The notes under the pieces were generated by a model that was not told the DNA's origin, searched no databases, and saw nothing but the letters and a program-made list of their open reading frames with translations. Source: Thalassotalea sp. PP2-459 (GTDB lineage: Bacteria; Pseudomonadota; Gammaproteobacteria; Enterobacterales; Alteromonadaceae). Taken from it: a stretch of 64,000 bases of DNA. The DNA lies in assembly GCF_001913705.1 (NCBI RefSeq), contig NZ_MKQD01000045.1, positions 58,110-122,109 of the forward strand. Direction: 5' to 3'. Below are positions 19,495 to 28,329 of this stretch, in pieces. The position numbers were made by a program, and so were the translations under genes. Within the stretch, counting starts at the first letter, position 1. Each line of letters begins with the position of its first letter.

Positions 19495-20451
19495 TCAAAC
19501 AGCGTTACTTAAATGGTTAACTTTATATTGATATGTTTGATTACGGCCCAATGCTTTAGCTTTATATAATGCAGCATCAGTATTTGCAATGAGATTTTCA
19601 TAGCGTGTATCGCTTGGCTGAATACTCGCAACACCAACACTTGTGGTTACTGTTAACTCTTTATCTTGAAAAACAAACACTTGTTTTTCTAATTCAGCAC
19701 GTATTCGCTCCGCAACATCTAACGCTCCACTTACTTCAGTTTCGGGTAAAATAACCGCAAATTCTTCACCGCCATAACGCCCAAAAAGATCACATGAGCG
19801 CAATAATGCTTTCACACGCTGTGCCGTTTCTATTAAAACTTTATCACCGCATTGATGACCAAAATTGTCATTCAAACGTTTAAAATGATCTAAATCAAAC
19901 ATGATTAACGCTAAATCATGATCATACCTGCGAGCACGTGAAAATTCTTTCTCAAGGCACTCTTCCCAATGCTTGCGATTAAATATTTGCGTCAAGCCAT
20001 CAATACGATTAGCTTTTGCTAATTCTTCCAGTGCTTTGTTTAATTTTCCTTGATAATGCGCGACATCAGTAGCATCTTCAATAAGAATACAAACATACTC
20101 AACGCTATTATTGTCTTCGATAGGAATAAAGGTACAGTTTTGTGCCATAAAGTGGCTATCTGTTGTAATGGGACGATGATGAGGTAATTCAAATAAATGA
20201 TGCCGTTGCTCCCAAGAGCAAAATCCCGGTGAATTTAATGAGCTAACACTACTAAGTTTTCGATTAAACCAGCGCGTTGGCAATTCAGGAAAAACATCAA
20301 AAATACTACAACCAATCACTTGCTCAAGTGATTTATTCGCATGTACTTGCATAAAGCGATTAAACTCAACAATATTACATTCAAGATCAACAACAATGAC
20401 CCCAGTATTAATTTGCTCAGCGATTGTTCTTCCTATGTCAGGAATACGCAT
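19495..20451 (-). CDS. Diguanylate cyclase with N-terminal PAS domain
   Basis: A 318-residue cytosolic protein expected to make cyclic di-GMP. A PAS domain covers about residues 10-135 (INTGVIVVDLECNIVEFNRF). The GGDEF domain follows from about 150 with DGLTQIFNRKHW, the substrate block FDLDHFKRLNDNFGHQCGD, and active-site RYGGEEFAVILPE. The inhibitory I-site RSCD stands five residues before GGEEF, so product feedback is likely. There are no membrane segments. Its ATG overlaps the stop of the CheC-like gene by one base, tying it to the response regulator operon. Confidence 0.93.
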   Translation of the reverse strand: MRIPDIGRTIAEQINTGVIVVDLECNIVEFNRFMQVHANKSLEQVIGCSIFDVFPELPTRWFNRKLSSVSSLNSPGFCSWEQRHHLFELPHHRPITTDSHFMAQNCTFIPIEDNNSVEYVCILIEDATDVAHYQGKLNKALEELAKANRIDGLTQIFNRKHWEECLEKEFSRARRYDHDLALIMFDLDHFKRLNDNFGHQCGDKVLIETAQRVKALLRSCDLFGRYGGEEFAVILPETEVSGALDVAERIRAELEKQVFVFQDKELTVTTSVGVASIQPSDTRYENLIANTDAALYKAKALGRNQTYQYKVNHLSNAV

Positions 20452-21059
20452 TAGTACTCTTCCAAAATACGGTCTATCACTTGTGCAATATTAATGATCG
20501 CCGATTCAGGGATCAGTAAAATCATGTCACAATTGAAAGAATAATCGGTTACTTGATACGATATTTTAACTTTAAGTGCAAGATCCCAATTAAAAGATTG
20601 TTGCTCGATATGTTCAGAAAACGCTGATTTACTTGACGGTAAGAAACGCGGAGCACTGTATGACATTTGATTATTAATCTGACTCGCAAAAACATTAAGA
20701 AACGTTGTTGTGAGTATTGAACTTAGATCAATAATTTGCTCTTCAAGCGTTAATTCGTCAGGATCATAACCAAGCAGATCTGCTAAACGATCAGAATCTT
20801 TTGGTTGATAAACCAGTAAAGCCTCACCGCGTATACCTTCATAACCAAAAAATCCTTGGCTAACTACCGCTGCGGCTTGATCTTCAACGTTAAGCGCATC
20901 AGAGATATGTTTAGAACTGACTTGTTCTATACTAGGCACTTTCAGGTATACAAAAGTATCCAAATAACGCGCAAGTTGATCACTTGCTTGCCCCATTGCA
21001 ACATTTATAATTTCTTGTAGACAATCTTGTTGATCTTCAGTTAAATCGAAATGGGTCAT
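20451..21059 (-). CDS. CheC/CheX-type chemotaxis phosphatase
   Basis: A 202-residue member of the CheC family, which dephosphorylates response regulators. The first catalytic motif D-x3-E-x2-N-x22-P is complete: D12-C-L-Q-E16-I-I-N19 with P42. The second copy, around DLSSILTTTFLN, keeps the Asn but has Thr in place of Glu, so only one site looks active. The ATG overlaps the response regulator stop by 4 nt (ATGA). The likely partner is the receiver protein encoded just before it. Confidence 0.85.
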   Translation of the reverse strand: MTHFDLTEDQQDCLQEIINVAMGQASDQLARYLDTFVYLKVPSIEQVSSKHISDALNVEDQAAAVVSQGFFGYEGIRGEALLVYQPKDSDRLADLLGYDPDELTLEEQIIDLSSILTTTFLNVFASQINNQMSYSAPRFLPSSKSAFSEHIEQQSFNWDLALKVKISYQVTDYSFNCDMILLIPESAIINIAQVIDRILEEY

Positions 21060-21421
21060 ACTAAACCATTTTCCTGGAGGTGCTGTAATAACACTTCAGA
21101 TTTTACCGGTTTGCGGATAAAGGCTTTCGCACCTAACTCTAACACTTTGCTTTGCATTTCAGGCTGAATATCAGCGGAAATCACAAAAACGATTGGTGTG
21201 ACTCCCATTTTTTGAATACCCTGCAATACGCCTACGCCGTCAATTTCAGGCATTGTCAGGTCAAGAAACAAAACGTCAATATTATTTGAGCGTAGAATTT
21301 TTAACGCTTCAACACCATTAGTAGCAATTTGAGCATTCGCAGCAAGTGTTTCAGGTAAGCTTCGTAACACTTGCTTTCGCGCTAGGTTAGAGTCGTCACA
21401 AATAAGTACAGACAGGCTCAT
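21056..21421 (-). CDS. Single-domain response regulator (CheY-like receiver)
   Basis: A stand-alone receiver domain of 121 residues. Acidic pocket residues are D9-D10 (LICDDSNLAR), the phospho-accepting Asp is in LFLDLTMPEIDG near residue 53, and the conserved Lys is in FIRKPVKS near 103. It has no output domain. It heads an operon with a CheC-like phosphatase and a PAS-GGDEF cyclase. No cognate kinase is adjacent. Confidence 0.92.
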   Translation of the reverse strand: MSLSVLICDDSNLARKQVLRSLPETLAANAQIATNGVEALKILRSNNIDVLFLDLTMPEIDGVGVLQGIQKMGVTPIVFVISADIQPEMQSKVLELGAKAFIRKPVKSEVLLQHLQENGLV

Positions 21422-21807
21422 GAAAAGAGAAACCTTATAAAATTATTATTTTTGTACCTTTAATTTACCTTAATTTTAACGTGCTGTTAATGAATAAACG
21501 GTTAAATTTTAATTTTTTTTTGCACAAATATAGTATTAATTGTTGTATTTAACGGCATATATGAGCTAACCAGTTAAAAATACTTAGTATTTTATGCCAT
21601 GATCATGTGAGCTTTTATTTTTAATTGTGTATTATCAATAACAGTAAATGAGTAGATTTCCTACATATCAAAGGTATTGTGCCCTGCCGTATTAATTTTG
21701 CAATTCAGTTAAAAAATACGCTAGTAAAGGTTTACCCCAGAGCGCCAATTTCTAATAATTATTTATTTTACTAGACTCATACTTTATATTTATTTTATCA
21801 GCGTTTA
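21422..21807. other. Intergenic region before the receiver operon
   Basis: This AT-rich stretch should hold the promoter of the response-regulator operon. I see no convincing gene, RNA or repeat in it; the small membrane-peptide gene described next lies just beyond it. Confidence 0.5.
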
Positions 21808-21903
21808 CTAGCCCGTGATTAACATGATCACCCATAATGAAATACTCGCTGACACTAAATAAATTATCGCTGTTTTCCAAAGTTCATTAAATGCTTTCAT
21901 CAT
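21808..21903 (-). CDS. Small single-span membrane peptide
   Basis: A 31-codon frame with an unusually strong ribosome binding site (AAGGAGG). Two ATGs follow at 21903 and 21900; the second has the better spacing (6 nt) and would give a 30-residue peptide. The product starts MKAFNELWKTAIIYL and continues through a hydrophobic stretch (VSASISLWVIMLITG) with one predicted membrane helix. The family is not recognised. It stands alone between the receiver operon and the YgjP gene, about 390 nt from the former. Confidence 0.6.
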   Translation of the reverse strand: MMKAFNELWKTAIIYLVSASISLWVIMLITG

Positions 21904-22103
21904 CAACCTCCTTTAAGTTGTCAAAAAAATGTCACGTCAAATATGTATAAATTATCAACATTAATTAAACAATATTTATGCCAATCAGTAAGTTGACTTT
22001 TTTAAACGAAAATAATGAGGTGACTGTAATTCGCAAAAGCAGTGAAAGCAGCATGTTTTGGAGATAAATTTTCTATAAATTAGATAGAGTAAATGTAAGC
22101 TAT

Positions 22104-22835
22104 TTAGTATGTCGTCCATGTTAAATAATGCTGATGTTCTTTAAGCCATCGCTTTTCTGCTCTGTAATCCGGCAAAAAGGATTCAACTAAATTCCAAAAA
22201 TCAACACTATGGTTTAAGAATTTCAAATGACATAGCTCATGAATGATCACGTAATCAATCACTGACTCAGGTAACATCATCAATAAATAATTAAGTTTGA
22301 TATGGCCTCGATTATCACAACATCCCCAGCGAGATTTATATTGCCTAATATGGAGATTTTTTGGTAATAAGTTTGTTTGCCGACTAACACATGTCACTTT
22401 ATCGGTTAAAATCAGCTCAGCCTGTTCTTTAAACCAACCTTCTAATAACTTTTTAATTCGTAAACTCTCAGTGGTATCTGACAATGTTTTTCGGGTAGAT
22501 AAGGTGACAACAATTTGATTATTTTCGACAGCAACAAGTGATCTTTTGCCCTCTTTAATAATAAGTGGCGTTAACTTTCCGAAAAACCACACTTGGCCAT
22601 GACGTGAAAGTTGATTTTGATATCTTATTGCCAGCTGTTGCTTACTTTGAATATTTTCAATCCATTGTTTTTTGAGCACCACAAGGTTTTCGATATACTG
22701 CAAGGGAACATCATAAGGAGCTTTAACAATAATGTCTTTGTTCTTAACCTGTAAAGCAATACGTTTACGCCGATGACAACGTAACAGTTGAAAGTTCAAT
22801 CCCGCTGAACTTGTCATCGTATTAGTATTGCTCAA
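22104..22835 (-). CDS. YgjP-like (DUF45) zinc metallopeptidase
   Basis: A 243-residue protein with the zincin motif HELCH followed by LNHSVDFWNLVESFLPDY, the pattern of the YgjP/WLM-like DUF45 family. Typical upstream blocks are RQYKSRWGCCDNRGHIKLN and LPESVIDYVIIHELCHL. The biological substrate is not known. It starts 26 nt after yebG on the same strand, so it may share the SOS-controlled promoter of yebG. Confidence 0.88.
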   Translation of the reverse strand: MSNTNTMTSSAGLNFQLLRCHRRKRIALQVKNKDIIVKAPYDVPLQYIENLVVLKKQWIENIQSKQQLAIRYQNQLSRHGQVWFFGKLTPLIIKEGKRSLVAVENNQIVVTLSTRKTLSDTTESLRIKKLLEGWFKEQAELILTDKVTCVSRQTNLLPKNLHIRQYKSRWGCCDNRGHIKLNYLLMMLPESVIDYVIIHELCHLKFLNHSVDFWNLVESFLPDYRAEKRWLKEHQHYLTWTTY

Positions 22836-22861
22836 AATACAGCCAAATAAAGATATTGTAT

Positions 22862-23188
22862 TTATGCGGCTTCATCGGTACTTTGTGCTTTTTTATCAGC
22901 AGTTACTTTAGGCTCAGAGCTCTTTTCTTTTTTGGTCGCCACTTTTTGTGCAGCCTTTGGTTTTTTCGCTTGCAATGCAATTAACACATCTTCACGATGT
23001 TTTGCCAAATAAACGCTTAACTCTTCTTTATCGGCATCGGTTAACTTAACAGGTACTTGGTTCAACATTTCGGCAAGATTATCCGCCATGTCTAACATTT
23101 TGTCGTATTCATCAGCGGCTTTTTTATCCATGAATGTTTCAACCTCCACACCTTGTCTTATGACAACAAATCGACTTTCAACGGCCAT
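22862..23188 (-). CDS. yebG: YebG-like DNA-damage-inducible protein
   Basis: A 108-residue relative of E. coli YebG, a LexA-controlled protein of unknown mechanism. The N-terminal region (MAVESRFVVIRQGVEVETF, then DKKAADEYDKMLDMADNLAE) matches the family; the C-terminal third is a Lys/Ala/Glu-rich tail that varies between species. A good LexA operator lies 67 nt upstream of the ATG, in line with SOS induction. Confidence 0.88.
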   Translation of the reverse strand: MAVESRFVVIRQGVEVETFMDKKAADEYDKMLDMADNLAEMLNQVPVKLTDADKEELSVYLAKHREDVLIALQAKKPKAAQKVATKKEKSSEPKVTADKKAQSTDEAA

Positions 23189-23226
23189 TAGTTTCCCTTA
23201 TTTAACAGGTAAAATTTAACAATACA

Positions 23227-23245
23227 TTCACTAAATATTAGTGAA
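23227..23245. repeat. 8-bp inverted repeat between the LexA box and yebG
   Basis: TTCACTAA and TTAGTGAA form a perfect inverted repeat around a 3-nt centre. It lies between the LexA operator and the yebG start, so it could be a second operator or a hairpin in the 5' leader. No regulator is assigned. Confidence 0.4.
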
Positions 23246-23252
23246 ATAACAA

Positions 23253-23272
23253 AACTGTACATTTACACAGTA
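23253..23272. promoter_or_regulatory. LexA (SOS) operator of yebG
   Basis: The core CTGT-N8-ACAG is at 23255-23270, with the flanks giving AACTGT...ACAGTA; this fits the gammaproteobacterial consensus CTGTN8ACAG exactly. It is placed in front of yebG, a known SOS gene in E. coli. Confidence 0.85.
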
Positions 23273-23340
23273 AAGATACGTTATTTATAAAAAAATGCAA
23301 TCAGAAATATAAAAATTGAAAAATATATCGCAATTAAACG

Positions 23341-23364
23341 TGCAATAAAGTGCAATAAAGTGCA
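23341..23364. repeat. Short tandem repeat TGCAATAAAG
   Basis: Two full copies of the 10-mer TGCAATAAAG and the start of a third (TGCA) lie in the 418-nt gap between yebG and the DUF3718 locus. Apart from this repeat, the LexA box and the 8-bp inverted repeat, I see nothing in that gap. Confidence 0.6.
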
Positions 23365-23606
23365 GAAAATAATAAAAAAATTTCACCGTTGAAAGAGGAT
23401 GTAAAAGTCTATGAGTCAAGCTAGAATAAAAACGGTCAAATATAAATTAAAAACCATAAAAAACAAAACTCTACTTATAAAACCACGCTGAACTTTATTG
23501 CATAAACTTTTACAGTGCTAAATTATTTAATGTATACATTCTGTATTCATTTTTGCCATTATTAAGGAATACTCCTTTGTTTTAAACCTTGTGCATAATG
23601 GAAAAA

Positions 23607-23963
23607 ATGATGAAAACATAATTAATCACACTTAGCATTACTTCTGTAGGACTTTTTACGCTGCTACTTAGTCAGGTGCAAGCTGCATCAATGGATAGTT
23701 ATTTAGAAAAGTCATTAATTGCGCTTTGCAAATCAACAATGAAAGGTAATTTACTGAATTTTAACCGTACCTTGAAATACTATCACCTGGCTGACAAAAC
23801 AATCGCGAACGGTTTAGTATGTAATGGCAGTGATGTGACAGAATTCGCTCGCAAACATGGCGCTTATAAAAGAGCTAACAGGCTAGATAAACACTTGCGT
23901 AATTCTACTTCCATCACTGATATTGCAGCAGTCAATAAAATGAGTATCACATTCAAAGAATAA
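23607..23963 (+). pseudogene. DUF3718-like secreted protein with in-frame stop in the signal peptide
   Basis: From ATG 23607 or 23610 the frame reads M-K-T, then TAA at 23619-23621, and goes on in the same frame as a good signal peptide (LITLSITSVGLFTLLLSQVQ, then AA) and a mature part resembling DUF3718 proteins (LCKSTMKGNLLNFNRTLKYY, VCNGSDVTEFARKHG, with two Cys). GGA precedes the ATG. The only later start is a GTG at 23676, which would drop the signal peptide. So the gene is either recently inactivated or this is a one-base error (for example AAA to TAA). The mature region shows no further damage. Confidence 0.65.
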
Positions 23964-23980
23964 CTTTTTTAAGCACAAAA

Positions 23981-24001
23981 AATCCCGTTTTAAACGGGAT
24001 T
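23981..24001. terminator. Bidirectional terminator between the DUF3718 locus and aceA
   Basis: AATCCCGTTT, one T, then AAACGGGATT make a perfect 10-bp stem. A-run and T-run flanks suit termination from both sides, between two convergent genes. Confidence 0.85.
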
Positions 24002-24045
24002 TTTAACGTCACATGAATAAAAACTCTATATGATTAAAAATGTGC

Positions 24046-25647
24046 TTATGCAATATTAGCAAACTGATTCATGGTATTGTCTTTACCGCCAGCTTTTAGC
24101 GCAGCATCCCCAGCAAAATATTCTTTATGATCATCACCCATATCTGAGCCTGCCATATTTTGATGTTTAACACAGGCAATGTCTTGACGAATTTCTTGAC
24201 GCTGAACATTCAACACATAACCAAGCATTCCCTGCTCACCAAAGTATTCTTTCGCTAGGTTATCGGTTGATAAAGCAGCGGTATGATATGTTGGTAACGT
24301 AATTAAATGGTGAAATATTCCAGCTTCACGCGCAGCATCTTGTTGGAATGTTCTAATTTTTTCATCTGCAGTGATGGCTAACTCTGTGTTGTCATAATCA
24401 ACACTCATTAAACGATCACGATCATAACTCGACACATCTTTACCAGCTTCTTTCATTGCGTCAAACACTTGTTGGCGAAAGTTTAATGTCCAGTTAAATG
24501 AAGGTGAATTGTTATAAACAAGTTTTGCATTAGGCACCGCTTTACGAATTTCGTCTACCATACTTCCAATCTGACCAATGTGCGGCTTTTCTGTTTCAAT
24601 CCAAATTAAATCAGCACCATTTTGTAATGAGGTGATGCAATCTAAAATACATCGTTGCTCGCCAGTACCTGGTTTAAATTGGAATAAGTTACTCGCAAGA
24701 CGTTTCGGGCGCATCAGCTTACCCTCTTGTTTTAATAACACATCACCGTTAGAAATATCTTCTTCGCCAATTTGTTCACAATCTAAAAAGCTGTTGTATT
24801 GGTCACCTAAATCACCTGGTTTTTCTGTTACGGCAATTTGTTTTGTTAAACCAGCACCTAATGAATCGGTACGAGCAACAATAACACCATCATCAACGCC
24901 TAGCTCCATAAAAGCGTATCTAACTGCATTTATTTTTGCTAAAAAATCTGCATGTGGCACAGTTACTTTTCCATCTTGATGTCCACATTGTTTTTCATCA
25001 GATACTTGGTTTTCAATTTGAATACAACATGCTCCCGCTTCAATCATTTGCTTTGCCAATAAATATGTTGCTTCAGCATTACCAAAGCCGGCATCTATAT
25101 CAGCAATAATCGGTACGACATGCGTTTGATGTTGCTCAATTTGTTGTTGTACAGTATTCAATTTAACATCATCACCACTTTCTTTAGCTGCATCTAGTTC
25201 TCTAAATAAACCACCTAATTCTCTTGCATCTGCTTGACGAAGAAACGTATAAAGTTCTTCAATAAGCATAGGAACCGACGTTTTTTCATGCATTGATTGA
25301 TCGGGTAACGGACCAAACTCTGAACGAAGTGCTGCAATCATCCAACCAGAAAGGTATAAATAACGACGCTCCGTCGATTGAAAGTGCTTTTTAATTGAAA
25401 TCATTTTTTGTTGACCAATAAAGCCATGCCAGCAACCTAACGATTGTGTATATAAACTAGCATCTTTATCGTAGGCATCCATATCTTTACGCATAATTGC
25501 TGCTGTGTACTTAGCAATATCGAGCCCAGTTTTGAATCGATTCTGCAAACGCATACGCGCTACTGACTCAGCATCAATTGATTGCCAATTATGCTGCTGT
25601 TTAATTGATGACTTAGCGTTTTCAACTTGTTGACGATATGTGGTCAT
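24046..25647 (-). CDS. aceA: Isocitrate lyase (long form)
   Basis: Isocitrate lyase splits isocitrate into succinate and glyoxylate, opening the glyoxylate shunt for growth on acetate and fatty acids. The catalytic cysteine is C221 in KQCGHQDGKVTVPH. Metal-binding IADIDAGFGNAEATY and the NNSPSFNW loop are visible. At 533 residues it belongs to the longer Pseudomonas/marine type rather than the 434-residue E. coli type. A strong GGAGAG lies before the ATG. Malate synthase G is encoded nearby on the other strand. Confidence 0.96.
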   Translation of the reverse strand: MTTYRQQVENAKSSIKQQHNWQSIDAESVARMRLQNRFKTGLDIAKYTAAIMRKDMDAYDKDASLYTQSLGCWHGFIGQQKMISIKKHFQSTERRYLYLSGWMIAALRSEFGPLPDQSMHEKTSVPMLIEELYTFLRQADARELGGLFRELDAAKESGDDVKLNTVQQQIEQHQTHVVPIIADIDAGFGNAEATYLLAKQMIEAGACCIQIENQVSDEKQCGHQDGKVTVPHADFLAKINAVRYAFMELGVDDGVIVARTDSLGAGLTKQIAVTEKPGDLGDQYNSFLDCEQIGEEDISNGDVLLKQEGKLMRPKRLASNLFQFKPGTGEQRCILDCITSLQNGADLIWIETEKPHIGQIGSMVDEIRKAVPNAKLVYNNSPSFNWTLNFRQQVFDAMKEAGKDVSSYDRDRLMSVDYDNTELAITADEKIRTFQQDAAREAGIFHHLITLPTYHTAALSTDNLAKEYFGEQGMLGYVLNVQRQEIRQDIACVKHQNMAGSDMGDDHKEYFAGDAALKAGGKDNTMNQFANIA

Positions 25648-25970
25648 TACTCTCTCCTAGCGATTTAAAATAAGACAATCACAATATGTAACTCATGCTG
25701 TAACTTGTCATACTGAACAACAAAAAGAGTAAACCAACCACCAATCATAGATATAATATATAATTTTTATCATCACTATTCACATAAAAAATATCAAAAA
25801 ATATTTAGACATTTTTACATTAAATAACAAATGGTTAGCTTATGTAGACTTTTCATATTCAAATACAATAAAACCTAAAAAAGAAGAAAGTTAGACTAAA
25901 ATCTAGTTGATTTGCCATTCTATTAATGACATAAAGCTTATTTATTTAAATGATATAAGCTATTAATCAG
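25648..25970. promoter_or_regulatory. Divergent promoter region aceA / LysR gene
   Basis: This 323-nt, very AT-rich gap separates aceA (minus) from the LysR gene (plus) and must hold both promoters. A loose dyad (TAGACTAAAATCTA near 25893) fits a T-N11-A type LysR site but is weak. No other feature is seen. Confidence 0.45.
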
Positions 25971-26918
25971 ATGAATATTTCAAAAATTGATCTTAACTTA
26001 CTTATCTATCTAGACGTTTTGCTTCGAGAGAAAAATGTGACTAGGGCCGCAGGTCAACTAAACATTACTCAGCCTGCTATGAGCAATGGTTTGAAGCGTT
26101 TACGCACATTGTTTAATGATCCAATCTTAGTAAGAACATCTGATGGAATGGTACCAACTGAACGTGCTAGAGCACTTTCACCGATGATCAGAAAGATTCT
26201 ACTTGAATTAGAAGAAGCATTACAAGGTGAGGAAGAGTTTAACGAGAAAACCAGTCAACGCGTGTTTCGATTAATGGCAAGCGATTACGCCGCTTCTACC
26301 CTCTTGCCAGTTTTACTTCGAAAAGTAAATCGCATAGCACCTAATGTGACAATCGATATTATGACCCCTAGCGACGTTAACTTTCATGATGTTGAAGCGG
26401 GCAAAATTGATATGGCAATCAACCGGTTTGATGAACTACCACAATCATTTCATCAAAAAACTATTTGGCGCGACGAATTTTCATGTTTATTAAGTGCAGA
26501 TAATGAAGTTGTTACTAAATTCAACTTAAACAGCTACTTAGCTTCAAAGCATGTTTGGGTATCTAAAACCGGTTTTGGTGTAGGTGTTGGTATGGATCCA
26601 AAAGATGTGCAAAAACTAGGGTGGGTTGACGAGGCATTAGCGCGTTTAGGTAAAAAGCGAGATATAAAGGTTTTTACGCGTAGTTATCATGTGGCAATGC
26701 AACTCGCTTTTGAAGATGGCTTAGTTGCAACATTACCTACTAAGGCAGCCATGCTTCATAAAGATGATGCGAATTACACCATTTTAAAACCCCCTTTTGA
26801 CATTCCAGATATTGAGCTAAAAATGATATGGAGCCCTTTACTGCATCATGATGCAAGTCATATATGGTTCAGGCAGCTAGTGATTGAAGCAGCAAATGAA
26901 CACGGTAATGATCGTTAA
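25971..26918 (+). CDS. LysR family transcriptional regulator
   Basis: A 315-residue LysR regulator. The N-terminal winged helix reads NLLIYLDVLLREKNVTRAAG and LNITQPAMSNGLKRLR, followed by a PBP2-like effector domain (FRLMASDYAASTLLPVLLRK). It sits between aceA and lrgAB: the lrgA ATG comes 5 nt after its stop, so it is probably co-transcribed with lrgAB and controls it, like CidR. Control of aceA across the shared promoter region is also possible. Confidence 0.93.
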   Translation: MNISKIDLNLLIYLDVLLREKNVTRAAGQLNITQPAMSNGLKRLRTLFNDPILVRTSDGMVPTERARALSPMIRKILLELEEALQGEEEFNEKTSQRVFRLMASDYAASTLLPVLLRKVNRIAPNVTIDIMTPSDVNFHDVEAGKIDMAINRFDELPQSFHQKTIWRDEFSCLLSADNEVVTKFNLNSYLASKHVWVSKTGFGVGVGMDPKDVQKLGWVDEALARLGKKRDIKVFTRSYHVAMQLAFEDGLVATLPTKAAMLHKDDANYTILKPPFDIPDIELKMIWSPLLHHDASHIWFRQLVIEAANEHGNDR

Positions 26919-26923
26919 CCATT

Positions 26924-27274
26924 ATGCCTGCGCCATTATATTCACTTATTGCCATCTTAGCCTGTTTATTTACAGGTTACGGAATTCATTTTGCCATTGG
27001 TGGCTTACCCCCTAGTCTTTACGGAATGATACTATTTACCATATCGTTACATTACAGGCTAATAGATGATAAAACGGTAGCAAATAGTATCAGTTGGACT
27101 TTAAAAAACATGGGCGTCTGTTTTGTACCTGCTGGTGTAGGCATTATTGAACACTATGACATAGTAAAGTCACATGGTATTACTTTGGTTATCATTACCT
27201 TTGTTAGCACCTGGTTACTGCTTACCTTTGTCGGATGGACAGTACAACAACAAGAAAATAAAAAAGCACGTTAA
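26924..27274 (+). CDS. lrgA: CidA/LrgA family holin-like membrane protein
   Basis: A 116-residue protein with four hydrophobic segments. The family pattern LPPSLYGMILFTISLHY near residue 27 and the later NMGVCFVPAGVGIIEHYD match CidA/LrgA. These proteins act with LrgB in the membrane; they were named holin-like, and newer work links the pair to export of small metabolites such as pyruvate or glycolate. The gene starts 5 nt after the LysR gene. Confidence 0.88.
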   Translation: MPAPLYSLIAILACLFTGYGIHFAIGGLPPSLYGMILFTISLHYRLIDDKTVANSISWTLKNMGVCFVPAGVGIIEHYDIVKSHGITLVIITFVSTWLLLTFVGWTVQQQENKKAR

Positions 27275-27275
27275 C

Positions 27276-27977
27276 ATGGTATTTTTTAGTTCTATATTGT
27301 TTTTTTGTCTGGTAACCATCTTGATTTATCAAGGCTTTGTGAAACTGCAACATCGGTTAAATCAGGTGTGGTTAAATCCTATGTTGTTTTCAGTAATTAC
27401 GATTATTACACTGCTGATGTGGCTACAGATTGACTATCAAACCTATCAAACTAATAGTCAAGTAATAACGTGGTTATTGCAGCCTGCAGTAGTCGCTCTT
27501 GGTTATCCACTTTATCAGCAGTTGCACAGCATGAGAAGCCAATGGAAAAGTATCACTCTATTACTCACTATTTCCGCTTCACTCGTTGTTATTATTAGCT
27601 TTTCATCCACTTATCTTATCACCAAAGAGTACGGCATTTCTGTCTCCATAGCTTTAAAATCAATAACTACCCCGATTGCGCTAGCCATTACTGAACAATT
27701 AAATGGCAATCAGGCAATTACTGCATTTGCGATAATACTTGCAGGTTTATTTGGAGCAATAATGGGTGTGCCTTGGTTACAATTAATTGGTGTAAAATCT
27801 CATAAAGCACAAGGTATTGCTGTAGGAGCTGCGAGTCATGTTTTAGGCACTGCCACCATTAGTCAACTATCATTTCAACATGCTGCCTATGGTTCTTTAG
27901 CCCTGATTATATCGGCTACTATCACAGCCATTATTTCACCCGCGATCATCCATCAATTAATGATAATGCTCAACTAA
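27276..27977 (+). CDS. lrgB: CidB/LrgB family membrane protein
   Basis: The ATG at 27276, one base after the lrgA stop, gives 233 residues with about seven membrane helices. LrgB hallmarks are LLQPAVVALGYPLYQQ and the C-terminal GAASHVLGTATISQLSFQHA. A longer frame back to 27174 overlaps lrgA and is not used. It is the partner of LrgA in the same operon. Confidence 0.9.
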   Translation: MVFFSSILFFCLVTILIYQGFVKLQHRLNQVWLNPMLFSVITIITLLMWLQIDYQTYQTNSQVITWLLQPAVVALGYPLYQQLHSMRSQWKSITLLLTISASLVVIISFSSTYLITKEYGISVSIALKSITTPIALAITEQLNGNQAITAFAIILAGLFGAIMGVPWLQLIGVKSHKAQGIAVGAASHVLGTATISQLSFQHAAYGSLALIISATITAIISPAIIHQLMIMLN

Positions 27978-28329
27978 CGTATTGCTAATAACATAATATT
28001 TTACATCATACATTCATCAAATATTGCGATTTAAAAACATACATTCACATCATGAATATCTGTTATCACAAAAGACAATACTTGTGCTTTTTGATACTGA
28101 GCAAATAGTGCATAAAATAAATTTTTATTTAAAATCAACAAATTAAACAGAAACACAAACCTTAAATCTTATTGTATATTTTTACTAAAAACTTCGCATA
28201 GACTTTTATGCTATTGAATAACCCTTGTTAACTGATACATTCATGCTGACACTGGATTGACAACACCCCTGAAAACTTTCTTTTTGATGTTGTTACTTTG
28301 ATCACAACGAATAATGACGAGGAATCATC
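27978..28329. promoter_or_regulatory. Upstream region of glcB
   Basis: These 352 nt between lrgB and glcB are AT-rich without an open frame or repeat I can name. The glcB ribosome binding site is GAGGAA just before 28330. A promoter is expected but I cannot place it confidently. Confidence 0.4.

Noticed and set aside
23411..23491. 26-codon plus-strand frame starting MSQARIKTVKYK
   Set aside because: The purine-rich stretch AGAGGA is too far from the ATG, and the Lys-rich product reflects AT-rich DNA.
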